Positions 53,397 through 61,933 of a stretch of 64,000 nucleotides of DNA are shown here, piece after piece (position 1 is the stretch's first letter; each line of letters starts with the position of its first letter). Source of the stretch: DASSUW01 sp963830725 (lineage in GTDB: Bacteria > Actinomycetota > Thermoleophilia > Solirubrobacterales > Solirubrobacteraceae); assembly GCA_963830725.1 (NCBI GenBank), contig CAWHNO010000009.1, positions 33,527 through 97,526 of the forward strand, read 5' to 3'. A program made the position numbers and the translations under genes. The notes beneath the pieces were generated by a model that was not told where the DNA came from, ran no database searches, and saw only the letters and a list, made by a program, of their open reading frames with translations.

Positions 53397-54782
53397 ATGC
53401 GAATCGCACTCCTGACTCTCACGCTCATCGCCCTGCTCATCCCTGCCGCCGCCGAGGCGTCGCCGCGCCAGGTGATGACCTTCGAGGCGCCCGAGGAGCT
53501 CTACGACGACACGCGTCGCGACGCCACGCTGGACGAGATCCGCGCCTTCGGCGTCACCCAGATCCGCCAGCTCGTCTACTGGCAGCAGTTCGCCCCGAGC
53601 GCCAACCGCAAGCGCAAGCCGCGCTTCGACGCCTCCGACCCGAACGCCTATCCGGCCTTCGGACTGCTCGACCGCGTGCTCGCCGCCGCCGAGGCGCGTG
53701 GCATCAAGGTCATGCTCACGCCCACGGGTCCCGTCCCGCGCTGGGCGACGGGCAGCAAGAAGGGCAACCTGAACCGGCCCAACGCGAAGCAGTTCGGGGA
53801 TTTCGTCACCGCGCTCGCGCGCCGCTACGGCGCGCAGGTCGAGACCTGGTCGGTCTGGAACGAGCCCAATCAGCCGCAGTTCCTGATGCCGCAGTACCGC
53901 AAGGGCAAGCCGGCGTCGCCCGGGATCTACCGCAGCCTCTACCGCGAGGCGCACCGCGCGATCCGCAGCGTGCGCGAGAACCGGAACGACACGATCCTGA
54001 TCGGCGAGACGTCGCCGCGCGGCAACGAGAACGTGGTGCATCCGCTCACCTTCCTGCGCGGTGTCACCTGCCTGAACTCCAAGTACAGGAAGACGCGATC
54101 GTGCGCGCGCCTGGACGCCGACGGCTATGCCCATCACGCCTATACGACGCGCATCGGGCCGCGCTTCGTGCCGTCCGACAAGAACGACGTCACGATCGCG
54201 GTCCTCAACCGGCTGGTGACGGCGCTCGACAAGGTCGGTCGTGCGCGCGGCCTGCCTCCGCGGCTGAAGATCTACCTGACCGAGTTCGGGATCCAGTCCG
54301 AGCCGGACCGGATCTCCGGCGTCTCGTTCGCGCGCCAGCCGGCCTACTACGCGATCGCCGAGCACATGGCCTACGTGAACTCGCGGGTGGCGCTGTTCTC
54401 GCAGTACCTGATGCGCGACGACGCCCCGCGCGAGGAGGGCTACCGGTTCCGCGGCTTCGAGAGCGGCCTGCGCCGCAACAACGGCCGGGCCAAGCCGGCC
54501 TACCGCGCGTTCGCGAACCCGCTCGCCGTCGAGCGCTACGGCCCGTCCGACGTGCTGTGGGGCCTGATCCGTCCCCAGCCGGGAGTGACGCGCGTGACGA
54601 TCGAGGTGCGCCGGCCCGGCAGGAAGTGGCGTGTCCTGCGCCGGCTCAACACCACCTCGCGCGGCGTCTACGGCCTGAGCGCGGCCCATCGCGACAAGCA
54701 GGAGTACCGCGTCCGCTGGACCGCGCAGGACGGCAAGCGCCACACGGGTCCGGCGATACGCGCGTACAAGTTGGGGTCCTGA
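53397..54782 (+). CDS. Secreted clan-A glycoside hydrolase-like protein
   Basis: 461 residues. Signal peptide MRIALLTLTLIALLIPAAAE, cleaved near AEA. A TIM-barrel follows, with the acid/base Glu in TWSVWNEPNQPQF (~residue 160) and the nucleophile Glu in IYLTEFGIQSEP (~295), as in GH5/GH39-like retaining enzymes. A C-terminal ~80-residue beta-domain (VTRVTIEVRRPGRKWRVLR) may bind carbohydrate. Its substrate is unknown. A strong GGGAGG precedes ATG 53397. No transporter or sugar catabolic gene is adjacent. Confidence 0.8.
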   Translation: MRIALLTLTLIALLIPAAAEASPRQVMTFEAPEELYDDTRRDATLDEIRAFGVTQIRQLVYWQQFAPSANRKRKPRFDASDPNAYPAFGLLDRVLAAAEARGIKVMLTPTGPVPRWATGSKKGNLNRPNAKQFGDFVTALARRYGAQVETWSVWNEPNQPQFLMPQYRKGKPASPGIYRSLYREAHRAIRSVRENRNDTILIGETSPRGNENVVHPLTFLRGVTCLNSKYRKTRSCARLDADGYAHHAYTTRIGPRFVPSDKNDVTIAVLNRLVTALDKVGRARGLPPRLKIYLTEFGIQSEPDRISGVSFARQPAYYAIAEHMAYVNSRVALFSQYLMRDDAPREEGYRFRGFESGLRRNNGRAKPAYRAFANPLAVERYGPSDVLWGLIRPQPGVTRVTIEVRRPGRKWRVLRRLNTTSRGVYGLSAAHRDKQEYRVRWTAQDGKRHTGPAIRAYKLGS

Positions 54783-54824
54783 CCCGGTAGTCGCCGGCTC
54801 GTCGCCGCGCGATAAGAGGGCGGG

Positions 54825-54900
54825 GTGCACGAGGCCGACGACCCGTATCACGCGCTCGCCTACCGGCGGTTCGAGGAGCCCGGCGGTCCCGGTATCGTGA
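54825..54900 (+). pseudogene. Possible gene stub before sixA
   Basis: GTG 54825 after AGAGGGCGGG begins HEADDPYHALAYRRFEE, which looks like the first residues of a major-facilitator transporter (DPYxALRYRxF) but breaks off after ~20 residues into non-coding sequence running into sixA. This is either a truncated gene remnant or chance. Confidence 0.2.
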
Positions 54901-54907
54901 CGCCGCG

Positions 54908-55381
54908 ATGGCGCCGCAGCTCTGGCTTCTTCGTCACGGAGAGGCCGTCCCCCACGAATCCAAGCCCGACGCCGACCGTGAGCTGACCCCCCGCGGCGAG
55001 CGCCAGGCGATCGCCGCGGGCGCAGGCCTTGCCAAGCTCGGGCTCGAGTTCGACGCCTGCTACACGAGCCCGAAGGTGCGCGCGCGCGACACCGCGCGGC
55101 TCGCCTGCGAAGCGCTGAACATCGACCCGATCGAGGAGGACTCGCTGGCCAACGGGTTCAGCCGCGAGGACGCGCTCGAGCTGCTGCTACGGCACGGCGC
55201 CGACGCGCGCGTGCTCGTGGTCGGCCACGAGCCCTCGTTCTCCCAGCTCGTGCACGACCTCACCGGCGGACGGATCGACTTCAAGAAGGGCGGCGTGGCG
55301 GCCGTGCGCGCCGAGCGCGCGAGCGGCGAGCTGCTCACGCTCCTGCGTCCGCGCGAGCTCGAGTCGCTATCTCGATCGTAG
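54908..55381 (+). CDS. sixA: SixA-type phosphohistidine phosphatase
   Basis: 157 residues. Histidine-phosphatase superfamily: phospho-accepting His in LWLLRHGEAVPHESK, Arg in DRELTPRGERQAIAAG, YTSPKVRARDTARLAC, and second His in VVGHEPSFSQLVHDL. SixA removes phosphate from histidine of phosphotransferase and phosphorelay proteins. It lacks a signal peptide. It stands alone; the gene on the other side converges on it. Confidence 0.87.
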   Translation: MAPQLWLLRHGEAVPHESKPDADRELTPRGERQAIAAGAGLAKLGLEFDACYTSPKVRARDTARLACEALNIDPIEEDSLANGFSREDALELLLRHGADARVLVVGHEPSFSQLVHDLTGGRIDFKKGGVAAVRAERASGELLTLLRPRELESLSRS

Positions 55382-55463
55382 GGTGCGCCGGCAACTCACG
55401 GATCTCGCGCACGGCCAGCAGCCGGAACGGCCGCTCGCGCAGCGCCTCGAGCCGCCGGTCCAT
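55335..55463 (-). pseudogene. Short coupled ORF or stub after the M20 peptidase
   Basis: 42 codons beginning DRRLEALRERPFRLLAVREI, with ATG sharing a base with the stop of the M20 gene (TGATG). LRERPFRLL is a usual start of major-facilitator transporters, but no membrane helix follows, and the remainder is antisense to the sixA 3' end. It may be a truncated transporter gene or a small coupled protein. Confidence 0.25.
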
Positions 55464-56587
55464 CAGAGGACGGCGGTCACGACGGCCAGCGCGACCTCGG
55501 CCCGGGACGTGAGCGACGCCTCGTAGACGAACTCCCCCGGGTTGTGGGCCTTGCCGCCGCGCGGCCCGAGCCCGTCGATCGTGACCGGGATGGCCGCCGC
55601 GAAGTGGCTCGCGTCGCTGGCGCCGCCCCGCGAGGCGGCGCGGATCGGCCGGCCGAGCCGGGTCGAGGCGTCGGCGAGCACCGAGGCGACGGCCCGCTCG
55701 GAGTGCATCCCGGGCCAGCGCCGGATGAGCTCGGGCGCGAGCGTGACGCCGCCGACCTCGCGCGGGATGGCGGCGCAGACATCCTCGATCGCCTCGAGCT
55801 CGTCGGCGCGGCAGTCGCAGTACAGCTCGCCCGCACCCGGCACGACGTTGAAGGCCACGCCGGAACGCAGGACCGTCGGCACCGAGGTGAGGCGGTGCGG
55901 GCCGTGCGGGTCATGGCAGGCGGCGACGGTCTGGGCCGCGACGGCGAGCGCGAGCAGCGCGTTGCGGCCGCGGTCGGGCGCCGAGCCCGAGTGGGCGGCG
56001 CGGCCGCGCGCGGTGACGCGGATCGTCCCCGCCGCCTTGCGGCGCACCACGACGCCCTCCTCGCCCGCGGACGTCCGCTCGCCGCCCTCGAAGCACAGGC
56101 AGGCGTCCCAGCCGGTGAAGCGGTGGACATGGTCGAGCGTCCCTGTGCGCCACTCCTCGTCGCAGACGAGCAGCAGTGCCGCCTCGGCGTAGGCGTCGGG
56201 GCGCTTGGCGAGCGCGCGCATGACGCCGATGGCGAGCACGTCGCCGCCCTTCATGTCGACGGCGCCGGAGCCGACCAGCCTGTCGCCGTCGCGGGCGAGC
56301 GGCCTGTGGTCCTGGTGGGCGACGACGGTGTCGAGGTGCCCGAGCAGGACGATCCGCCTCGAGCCTGTGCCGCGCAGCCGGGCGAGCAGGTCCGGCGCGT
56401 GGTCGGGCGACGAGCACGGGAGGCGCTCGATCTCGGCCTCGTCCGGCAGCAGCGCGGCGCACACGGCGGCGCACTCCTCCGCGCCGTGGACGTCGCCGGA
56501 CGGCGACGAGACGCCGACCAGCGCCTCCAGCTCGCGCACCGCCCGCTTGCCGATCTCCGCCGCGGCCGCCTGCACCCAGGGGTCCAT
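55463..56587 (-). CDS. M20-family metallopeptidase (ArgE/DapE/CPG2-like)
   Basis: 374 residues. Di-zinc site: His/Asp in LLGHLDTVVAHQDHRPL, bridging Asp in LVGSGAVDMKGGDVLAIG, Glu pair in LLVCDEEWRTGTLDH, and a distal His in GGASDASHFAAAIPV. The dimerisation lid sits between (GRAAHSGSAPDRGRNALLAL). Possible substrates are acylated or peptide-bonded amino acids; carboxypeptidase G2-like is the closest look. ATG 56587 is chosen as in-frame upstream codons are not conserved. It is divergent from the interrupted bcp. Confidence 0.87.
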   Translation of the reverse strand: MDPWVQAAAAEIGKRAVRELEALVGVSSPSGDVHGAEECAAVCAALLPDEAEIERLPCSSPDHAPDLLARLRGTGSRRIVLLGHLDTVVAHQDHRPLARDGDRLVGSGAVDMKGGDVLAIGVMRALAKRPDAYAEAALLLVCDEEWRTGTLDHVHRFTGWDACLCFEGGERTSAGEEGVVVRRKAAGTIRVTARGRAAHSGSAPDRGRNALLALAVAAQTVAACHDPHGPHRLTSVPTVLRSGVAFNVVPGAGELYCDCRADELEAIEDVCAAIPREVGGVTLAPELIRRWPGMHSERAVASVLADASTRLGRPIRAASRGGASDASHFAAAIPVTIDGLGPRGGKAHNPGEFVYEASLTSRAEVALAVVTAVL

Positions 56588-56668
56588 GGCGCCTGACGGT
56601 ACTGTCTCCGCGTGCGCGATCGTCCCCTCGGGCGGGCCGCCACGGCGGCGGCCGCTAACGTCCGAGGC

Positions 56669-56796
56669 ATGATCCAGACCGGCGAGAAGGCCCCCGATTT
56701 CACGCTTCCCGACCAGGACGGCAACGACGTCTCGCTGAGCGACTTCGCGGGCCGGACGGTCGTCCTCTACTTCTATCCCAAGGCCGAGACCCAGGG
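56669..56796 (+). pseudogene. bcp: bcp peroxiredoxin, 5' part, split by an integrated element
   Basis: It starts MIQTGEKAPDFTLPDQDGND and continues SLSDFAGRTVVLYFYPKAET up to QG, about 43 residues of a thioredoxin-dependent peroxiredoxin. The next residue in the family is the peroxidatic Cys (usually PGCTTQA), but here the sequence switches to unrelated DNA that reads VKCSNG and then leaves the family. The rest of bcp should lie beyond the right edge. The cell loses this peroxidase unless the element excises. Confidence 0.85.
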
Positions 56797-56804
56797 TGTA
56801 AAAT
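56791..56804 (+). other. Left attachment junction (attL-like) with integrase -10 box
   Basis: bcp identity ends at CCAGGG or one to two bases later (56,791-56,798). TAAAAT at 56,799-56,804 fits a -10 box, and the integrase ATG comes six bases later, so the transcript would be leaderless. The -35 region then lies in host bcp DNA, meaning integrase expression may change on excision. The exact core needs the right junction. Confidence 0.55.
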
Positions 56805-56810
56805 GCAGTA

Positions 56811-58166
56811 ATGGAACGAGCGATCGGGATTGTCCGCGTCAGCCAGCGCGAGGACGACACGGGCCACTCTCCGGAGGTGCAGGCTCGCGCGATGCTCAAG
56901 CAGGCTCAGGGCGACGGATTCGGGCTCGCGCCTGCTGATATCTGGGACGAGAACGTCGACGGCAACGGCCGCGTGCGGCCCGTGTCCGGCGGCGCAATGC
57001 TTGGCGACCGCCCGAAGCTGAAGGCGGCCGTCGAAGCGATCGAGCGCGGCGAGGCGACCGTTCTCGTCGCCGAGCGGTTCGATCGCTTGTTCCGCGACCT
57101 CGACGTCCAGCGCGAGGTGATCCGCCGCGTCGAGGCTGCGGGCGGGCGGCTCGTCACCGCCGCGGGCAAGATCAGCCACGCCACCGCCGAGGCGGAGCTC
57201 CACGCCAACCTGAACGGCGCCATCGCGCAGTACACCAAGCGCACGGCGACGGAGCGCTCGTGGGCTGCGGTCGAAATCGCGATTGAGGAAGGCCGCGTGC
57301 CGTGGAAGTCCTCGACGCCCGGGTACGACACGGACGAGGACGGCCGGCTCGTCCCGAACGAGCAAGCGTCGATCGTCGAGGAGGCGTTCGGAATCCGCGC
57401 GCGCGGCGCCACGATCGCTGTTGTGCGCGACTTCCTGCGCGCGAACGGGATCGAGCGGTCGTACCACGGCGTCACGACGCTGCTCAGGTCGCGGGTCGTG
57501 CTGGGCGAGATCCACTTCGGCGCGCACACGCCCAATCTGACCGCGCATCTGGCGATCGTCGACCGCGACACGTGGAGAGCGGTTCAGCGCGCGGTCGTGT
57601 CGCGCGGCCGCCGGGCGAAGTCCGAGCGGCTGCTCGCGCGTCTCGGTGTCCTGCGCTGCGGAACGTGTGGCGCGCGGATGGTCGTCGGCACCGCCAACCG
57701 CTCCGCCTACTGGATCTACCGGTGCCCGCCGAACGGGGACTGCCAGCGGCGCGTCACGATCGCCGCGGAGATCGCCGAGAGCGTCGTGGTCGACGCCGTG
57801 CGCAGCGCGATCTCCAACGACGAAGGCCGCGCGTCCGCGGAGGCGAACGTCCGCGACGCGGAGGCCGCGCTCGATGCCGCCGAGGTCGCGCTCAAGAATG
57901 CGATCCGAACCCTCGCGGTGGTCGCAGACGAGCCTGAGACGCAATCGCGACTGCTGGAGCTCCGGCAGGACCGTGATCGTGCACGTGATCATCTCGATCA
58001 ACTAGGCGGCCAGCAAGCCGCGGTCGTCATCAACGGAGCCGACGATTGGGATCGCCTGTCCTTCGACGCCCGCCGGGCGCTGATCCGCGCCACCGTCGAG
58101 CGCGCCACAGTCTCCACGAACGGGCGCGGCGCCGAGCGCATCCACGTCAAACTGTTCGGCGAGTAG
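56811..58166 (+). CDS. int: Large serine recombinase (integrase)
   Basis: 451 residues. N-terminal resolvase domain with nucleophile Ser in AIGIVRVSQREDD and conserved Arg residues in VLVAERFDRLFRDLDVQREV. A recombinase domain follows (PWKSSTPGYDTDEDGRLVPN), then a zinc ribbon (LRCGTCGARMVVG, IYRCPPNGDC) and a coiled-coil segment rich in Ala/Glu (EAALDAAEVALKNAIRTLAV). It integrates DNA between short att sites. ATG 56811 lies right beside the junction with bcp, which identifies it as the enzyme that made the insertion. Confidence 0.93.
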   Translation: MERAIGIVRVSQREDDTGHSPEVQARAMLKQAQGDGFGLAPADIWDENVDGNGRVRPVSGGAMLGDRPKLKAAVEAIERGEATVLVAERFDRLFRDLDVQREVIRRVEAAGGRLVTAAGKISHATAEAELHANLNGAIAQYTKRTATERSWAAVEIAIEEGRVPWKSSTPGYDTDEDGRLVPNEQASIVEEAFGIRARGATIAVVRDFLRANGIERSYHGVTTLLRSRVVLGEIHFGAHTPNLTAHLAIVDRDTWRAVQRAVVSRGRRAKSERLLARLGVLRCGTCGARMVVGTANRSAYWIYRCPPNGDCQRRVTIAAEIAESVVVDAVRSAISNDEGRASAEANVRDAEAALDAAEVALKNAIRTLAVVADEPETQSRLLELRQDRDRARDHLDQLGGQQAAVVINGADDWDRLSFDARRALIRATVERATVSTNGRGAERIHVKLFGE

Positions 58167-58228
58167 CCGGCGCGCCTCGGCGTCAAGGATGCGCCGAACC
58201 TCGGCGCGGACGTGGACCGGGAGCGGGC

Positions 58229-59668
58229 TCACGTTGCCTCCCCATGCCCGTAGTTCGTGGTGCTCCGCTGCTCGATCGCCGCCTCTCGCGCCAGGCGCCG
58301 GTGCTCACGCGCTCTGGCGTGGCTTGAGTCGGCCAGGAGTGCGTCGCCGGCCTTGCGGTAGCCGCGTCCGGCGAAGTCCCACACGCGGATCTCGATCAAG
58401 TTGTGGTCACTTTTCGCCGCGGCCTCGCCGGTGTCTCGCGAGCGGCCTGCGGCGTGGGCGGCGCGCGCCTCGCGCAGCGCTTTGAACGTCGTGGAGAAGC
58501 GGCGGCTCTTGGTGAAGCAGTGCCCGCCGAATCCGAACTGGTGCGCCCAGCGCCGCATCCGCGTCTCGTCGACGTCGGCCTGGTCGCCCGCGTGCCAGGC
58601 AGCGGCGATCAGACGGCGCGCGTGCTCGCGGCATCGCAGCCCGTCCAGCTCGTGCGCGTACTCGATCCGGTGCCCGATGCCGCCGGCGTCCTCGGTGGAC
58701 TTGGTCGCGTACTTGGCGATGTACCCGGCCACCCGCGCCGCCTCCCGGACGGACCCGGCGAAGTCGAGCGCGCGCACGTCGTGCTGCGTGCCCCACCCGT
58801 ACGGGTCGGCGTCGGAGTCCTCGGCGGGGACGGTGGCCTTCGGCAGCGCGGCGGCGATCGCGTCGACGAGCAGCTCCGCGTCGAACTCGCCCGGCGGCGG
58901 GCCGATCTCGTCCTCGCGGGCGTCGAGGCGCCAGATCGTGTGGAAGTGCACGACGCCGCGGCGTTGGAACTCGGCGACCTTGACGTAGCCGACGCGGACG
59001 AGCTGGCGCGCCGCCTTCTGGGTGAGCCCGGCCTGGCGGGCGAGCTCGCGCTCGACGTAGGTCTTGGTCCGCTTGAACAGCCGCCCCGTGTTGTGGTTGA
59101 ACAGCGCGCACCGCTCGTAGTCGAAGCAATCCGGGCAGATCGCCTCGCCCAGGCATGGGTCATCGTCGGCGTGGCGCTCGCCGCACGCGAGCGACCGGCC
59201 GTGCTGGCAGGTCTCGCCGCGGCTACGCGGGCGGCACGGGAGCTGCTTGCCGTTGGCCTCGCGGATCGTATGCACCGGACCGAAGCTCGGAGCGGTGAAG
59301 GTCGCGAACACCAACGGGTGCGCCGCGACGGTCTCGGGCACGCCCTTGCCGCCCCGCAGACCGGCCGCCACGAGCTGCCAGGCGTCGCCGCGGTAGACGT
59401 CAGAGCACGACGGGCACACGTGCGCGCGGCGGTTCCCGCACGGCTTCAGCAGCACTCCGTCCGGCTCGCCATCGGTCGAGAACTCGCGCACGACCTCGCC
59501 CGTCGCCGCATCCGCCTCCCGCGAGACTCCGCGCAGGTGGACGGGCTGCCGGCACCCGCGCGCGCGCTCGACCCAGCGCTCGTAGCGGCCGCCCGTCTCG
59601 GGGTGGTTGAGCCGAACGACGATCTCACGCGCCGCGCGCAGCTCCGACCTCTCGGCCGTGGTCGTCAC
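58229..59668 (-). CDS. RepSA-like rolling-circle replication initiator (HUH type)
   Basis: 479 residues. Zinc-type Cys clusters (RAHVCPSCSDVYRGD; EAICPDCFDYERCALF) precede the metal-binding HUH motif in RRGVVHFHTIWRLDARED, which matches the RepSA signature of pSAM2-family elements. Then VAGYIAKYATKSTEDAGG carries a candidate catalytic Tyr. It would nick the element's double-strand origin after excision. GTG 59668 overlaps the stop of the small Cys-rich protein by four bases, so they form one operon repressed or driven from 59,974-60,030. Confidence 0.83.
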   Translation of the reverse strand: MTTTAERSELRAAREIVVRLNHPETGGRYERWVERARGCRQPVHLRGVSREADAATGEVVREFSTDGEPDGVLLKPCGNRRAHVCPSCSDVYRGDAWQLVAAGLRGGKGVPETVAAHPLVFATFTAPSFGPVHTIREANGKQLPCRPRSRGETCQHGRSLACGERHADDDPCLGEAICPDCFDYERCALFNHNTGRLFKRTKTYVERELARQAGLTQKAARQLVRVGYVKVAEFQRRGVVHFHTIWRLDAREDEIGPPPGEFDAELLVDAIAAALPKATVPAEDSDADPYGWGTQHDVRALDFAGSVREAARVAGYIAKYATKSTEDAGGIGHRIEYAHELDGLRCREHARRLIAAAWHAGDQADVDETRMRRWAHQFGFGGHCFTKSRRFSTTFKALREARAAHAAGRSRDTGEAAAKSDHNLIEIRVWDFAGRGYRKAGDALLADSSHARAREHRRLAREAAIEQRSTTNYGHGEAT

Positions 59669-59949
59669 GGTAGCTCGGCCTCCATGGGCGCGATCTCGAC
59701 GACCCCGAACGTGCACCACCCGCAACGAATGCTCGACGCCTCGTCGCCCTCGCGCCCGTCGCACTCCGGGCACACCACCCACCGCGACCGCTCATACAGC
59801 GCCTCACATTCCGGCGAGCGGCAATCGCGCTCCAGGCAGTACAGGCACCGCCCGGCGAAGTTCAACCGCGGCGGCTTGACCGCGTCGACTACCTGTCGTG
59901 CCCGCTCTTGGGACACCTCGCGCTCAGGCGCGTAGTCCAGAGTCGTCAT
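59665..59949 (-). CDS. Small Cys-rich (zinc-finger-like) protein of the replication module
   Basis: 94 residues. Eight or more Cys in pairs: GRCLYCLERDCRSPECEA, VVCPECDGREGD and IRCGWCTFG, suitable for two zinc sites. The N-terminal MTTLDYAPEREVSQERARQV is helical. Unknown family, but such proteins commonly precede the initiator in actinobacterial elements. Coupled to the rep gene (GTGA). It is divergent from the HTH regulator; the 120 bases between carry two palindromes. Confidence 0.65.
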   Translation of the reverse strand: MTTLDYAPEREVSQERARQVVDAVKPPRLNFAGRCLYCLERDCRSPECEALYERSRWVVCPECDGREGDEASSIRCGWCTFGVVEIAPMEAELP

Positions 59950-59973
59950 GGCTCGCAAGCTGAGCGCGTATGG

Positions 59974-60030
59974 CGCTCGCCGGCGAGCGATTATGGGCGG
60001 CGTGCATCGCGTATGCAGAGTCTGCATACG
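59974..60030. promoter_or_regulatory. Twin operator region between rep operon and HTH regulator
   Basis: Perfect 16-base palindrome with arms CGCTCGCC and GGCGAGCG (59,974-59,989), and a perfect 21-base one with arms CGTATGCAGA (60,010-60,019) and TCTGCATACG (60,021-60,030) around G. On the minus strand CATAAT (59,995-59,990) could be the rep -10, putting the first palindrome at the start site and the second over the -35. On the plus strand TAGCCT at 60,057 lies seven bases before GTG 60070, a leaderless arrangement for the regulator. Confidence 0.6.
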
Positions 60031-60069
60031 ACGAATTTGTCCGTCGGACCACCCGTTAGCCTTGGACGG

Positions 60070-61373
60070 GTGACCGACGTGTGGTGGGAGTCACCGGCTG
60101 TGCTGACAGCTGTCCGAGAGGGCGACACCGGCACCGTGATACGCCTGGCTCGGCACGCGAAGGGTGCAACTCAACGCCAGACGGGAGACGCGTGCGGCTA
60201 CAGCCAGTCCGAAATCTCACGGATCGAGAACGGCCGGGCCCGCGTCCATGACATACGCATTCTTGAGCGGCTGGCCCGTCGCCTGGACATCCCTCCCCAA
60301 CTCCTTGGGCTCGCGCCCTTCGACATCGATCCGGTCTGGTCCATGAGACGGCGTGACTTCCTCACGAAGGCCGCCAGCGGGGCGGCGGCAGCGATGCTCA
60401 CCGCCAACGGCCGCGGCAGCCCGGGGCTGTCCGATCTGCTCACGCCCTCCCGATCGGCTCAACACGATTCGCCCACGCTGGTTGGGCTCGAGAGGCGCAT
60501 CGCCTCGGCGCACGCGATCTATCAGCGAGGCGAGTACCAGCATGTCGCCGACGGACTCCCCGCGCTCATCGGCTGCACGACCAACGGCACGCTGCTCGCC
60601 GAGGACGAGCGAAGCCGGCAGCACGTTCTCGCGGCGCAGGGATGGTCGTTCGTGCTGGCCGCCAAGCTCGCGACGAAGTTCGACGATGCGTCAGCCGCCC
60701 GCCTCGCCGCCGACCGGGCGATCACGGCAGGAACCTTCAGCGCCTCTCCGGTCTTGCAGGGGGCAGCCACCTACCAGTTGGCCTGCGCCTGGAGGCTGGC
60801 GGCGAACGCGCTCACGCCGAACAGGTTGCTGCCATCGGTGCCGACCACCTGGCCGCGGCGAGCGACCGAGACCCCTCCCTCATCTCTGTTCGGGGCGCCC
60901 TGCTGCTGATCGCCGCAATGGCCGCGTCCGCTCAGGGCGATCCAGCGGCATCGGGCCGGTATCTCGCCGATGCCCAGCGCCTCGCCGAGCGCCTTGGCAC
61001 GGACTGCAACCACGCGTGGACCGGGTTCGGACCGACGAACGTCCGCACCCATGCGCTGGCTGCCGCGGTGCGTCTAGACCAGCCGGACCGCGCCGTGGAG
61101 ATCGCCAATCAGATCGACACCGACAGCTTCGCTCCGGGTCTCGTCGGCCGCCGCTGCCAGGTTCATGTTGAGGCTGCACTTGCCCACGCTCGACAAGGCC
61201 ACGACAACGAGGCGGTCGAGCACCTCGTCCGCGTCGAGCGCACGGGGCCGCAGGTTCTCCGCCATAGCCAGCAGGCGCAGCAGCTGATCGTTGATCTGCT
61301 TCGGCGAGGCCGGCGATCCGCGGCTCCGGCTCTGCGGGAGCTCGCTCACTACGCCGCGCCAGTTGGCGCATGA
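60070..61373 (+). CDS. XRE-type helix-turn-helix regulator with TPR-like sensor region (one frameshift as read)
   Basis: About 434 residues after repair. The helix-turn-helix is at residues ~20-80 (KGATQRQTGDACGYSQSEIS, RIENGRARVHDIRILERLAR). Then comes MRRRDFLTKAASGAAAAML, a Tat-like stretch often seen in this actinobacterial regulator family although it is cytoplasmic, followed by a helical repeat region (GEYQHVADGLPALIG; HDNEAVEHLVRVERTG). Here one base seems missing near 60,803, between LACAWRLA and ERAHAEQVAAIG. It probably represses or activates the replication genes through the palindromes upstream. Its stop overlaps the flavoprotein start (ATGA). Confidence 0.78.
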
Positions 61374-61933
61374 CGGCCGATACAGAGGCACCGCGAGTCC
61401 TGTACTGGATCATGTGCGCCGCCCCGCCGGTTCAGGACTGGCAAGCGGCCGCGCGGCAGCTCCAGGAGGATGGATGGGACCTGCACGCCATCCCCACCCA
61501 GACCGCGGCATCGTGGCTCGACCTCGGCAGCCTCGCCGCCGTCACCGGTCACGCTGTGCGGACAAGGCCACGCCTACCGCACGAGACCGACGAGCTGCCG
61601 CCAGCGGACGCGGTGCTCGTTGCGCCGGCGACGTTCAACACCGTGAACCAGTGGGCAGCCGGCATCAACGACACGCTGCCCCTGGGCGCGCTCAACGAGC
61701 TGCTCGGCCTCAACGTCCCAATCGTCGTCGCGATGTACTGCAAAGCTGCGCTCGCCACCCACCCGGCCTATCGCCCGAACATCAGGCGGCTTAGCCAAGC
61801 CGGCGCCACGATTCTTGAAGGCGAGCACTCGATCACCGTCAGCGATGACGGTTTCTCCTGGACCGCCATCAGGGACGCACTCGGAGCGCTGCTGCGCGAA
61901 CGCCCCGATCGTCACGGGACCGTCCCCGGGTAA
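61370..61933 (+). CDS. Flavoprotein (PPC-decarboxylase fold)
   Basis: 187 residues. It has the flavoprotein-family nucleotide fold: PRVLYWIMCAAPPVQDW at the N-terminus, and the FMN-region signature VLVAPATFNTVNQWAAGIND followed by ALNELLGLNVPIVVAMYC. Relatives include phosphopantothenoylcysteine decarboxylase and lantibiotic EpiD, but no peptide substrate is nearby. This regulator and flavoprotein pair recurs in actinobacterial mobile elements. It overlaps the regulator stop by 4 bases. A non-coding stretch of ~250 bases follows. Confidence 0.75.
   Translation: MTADTEAPRVLYWIMCAAPPVQDWQAAARQLQEDGWDLHAIPTQTAASWLDLGSLAAVTGHAVRTRPRLPHETDELPPADAVLVAPATFNTVNQWAAGINDTLPLGALNELLGLNVPIVVAMYCKAALATHPAYRPNIRRLSQAGATILEGEHSITVSDDGFSWTAIRDALGALLRERPDRHGTVPG

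Noticed and set aside
56669..56811. tRNA gene as the integration site
   Set aside because: No cloverleaf or TTCGAATCC-type arm is present at the junction; the interrupted gene is clearly bcp. I saw no tRNA or rRNA gene in the window.
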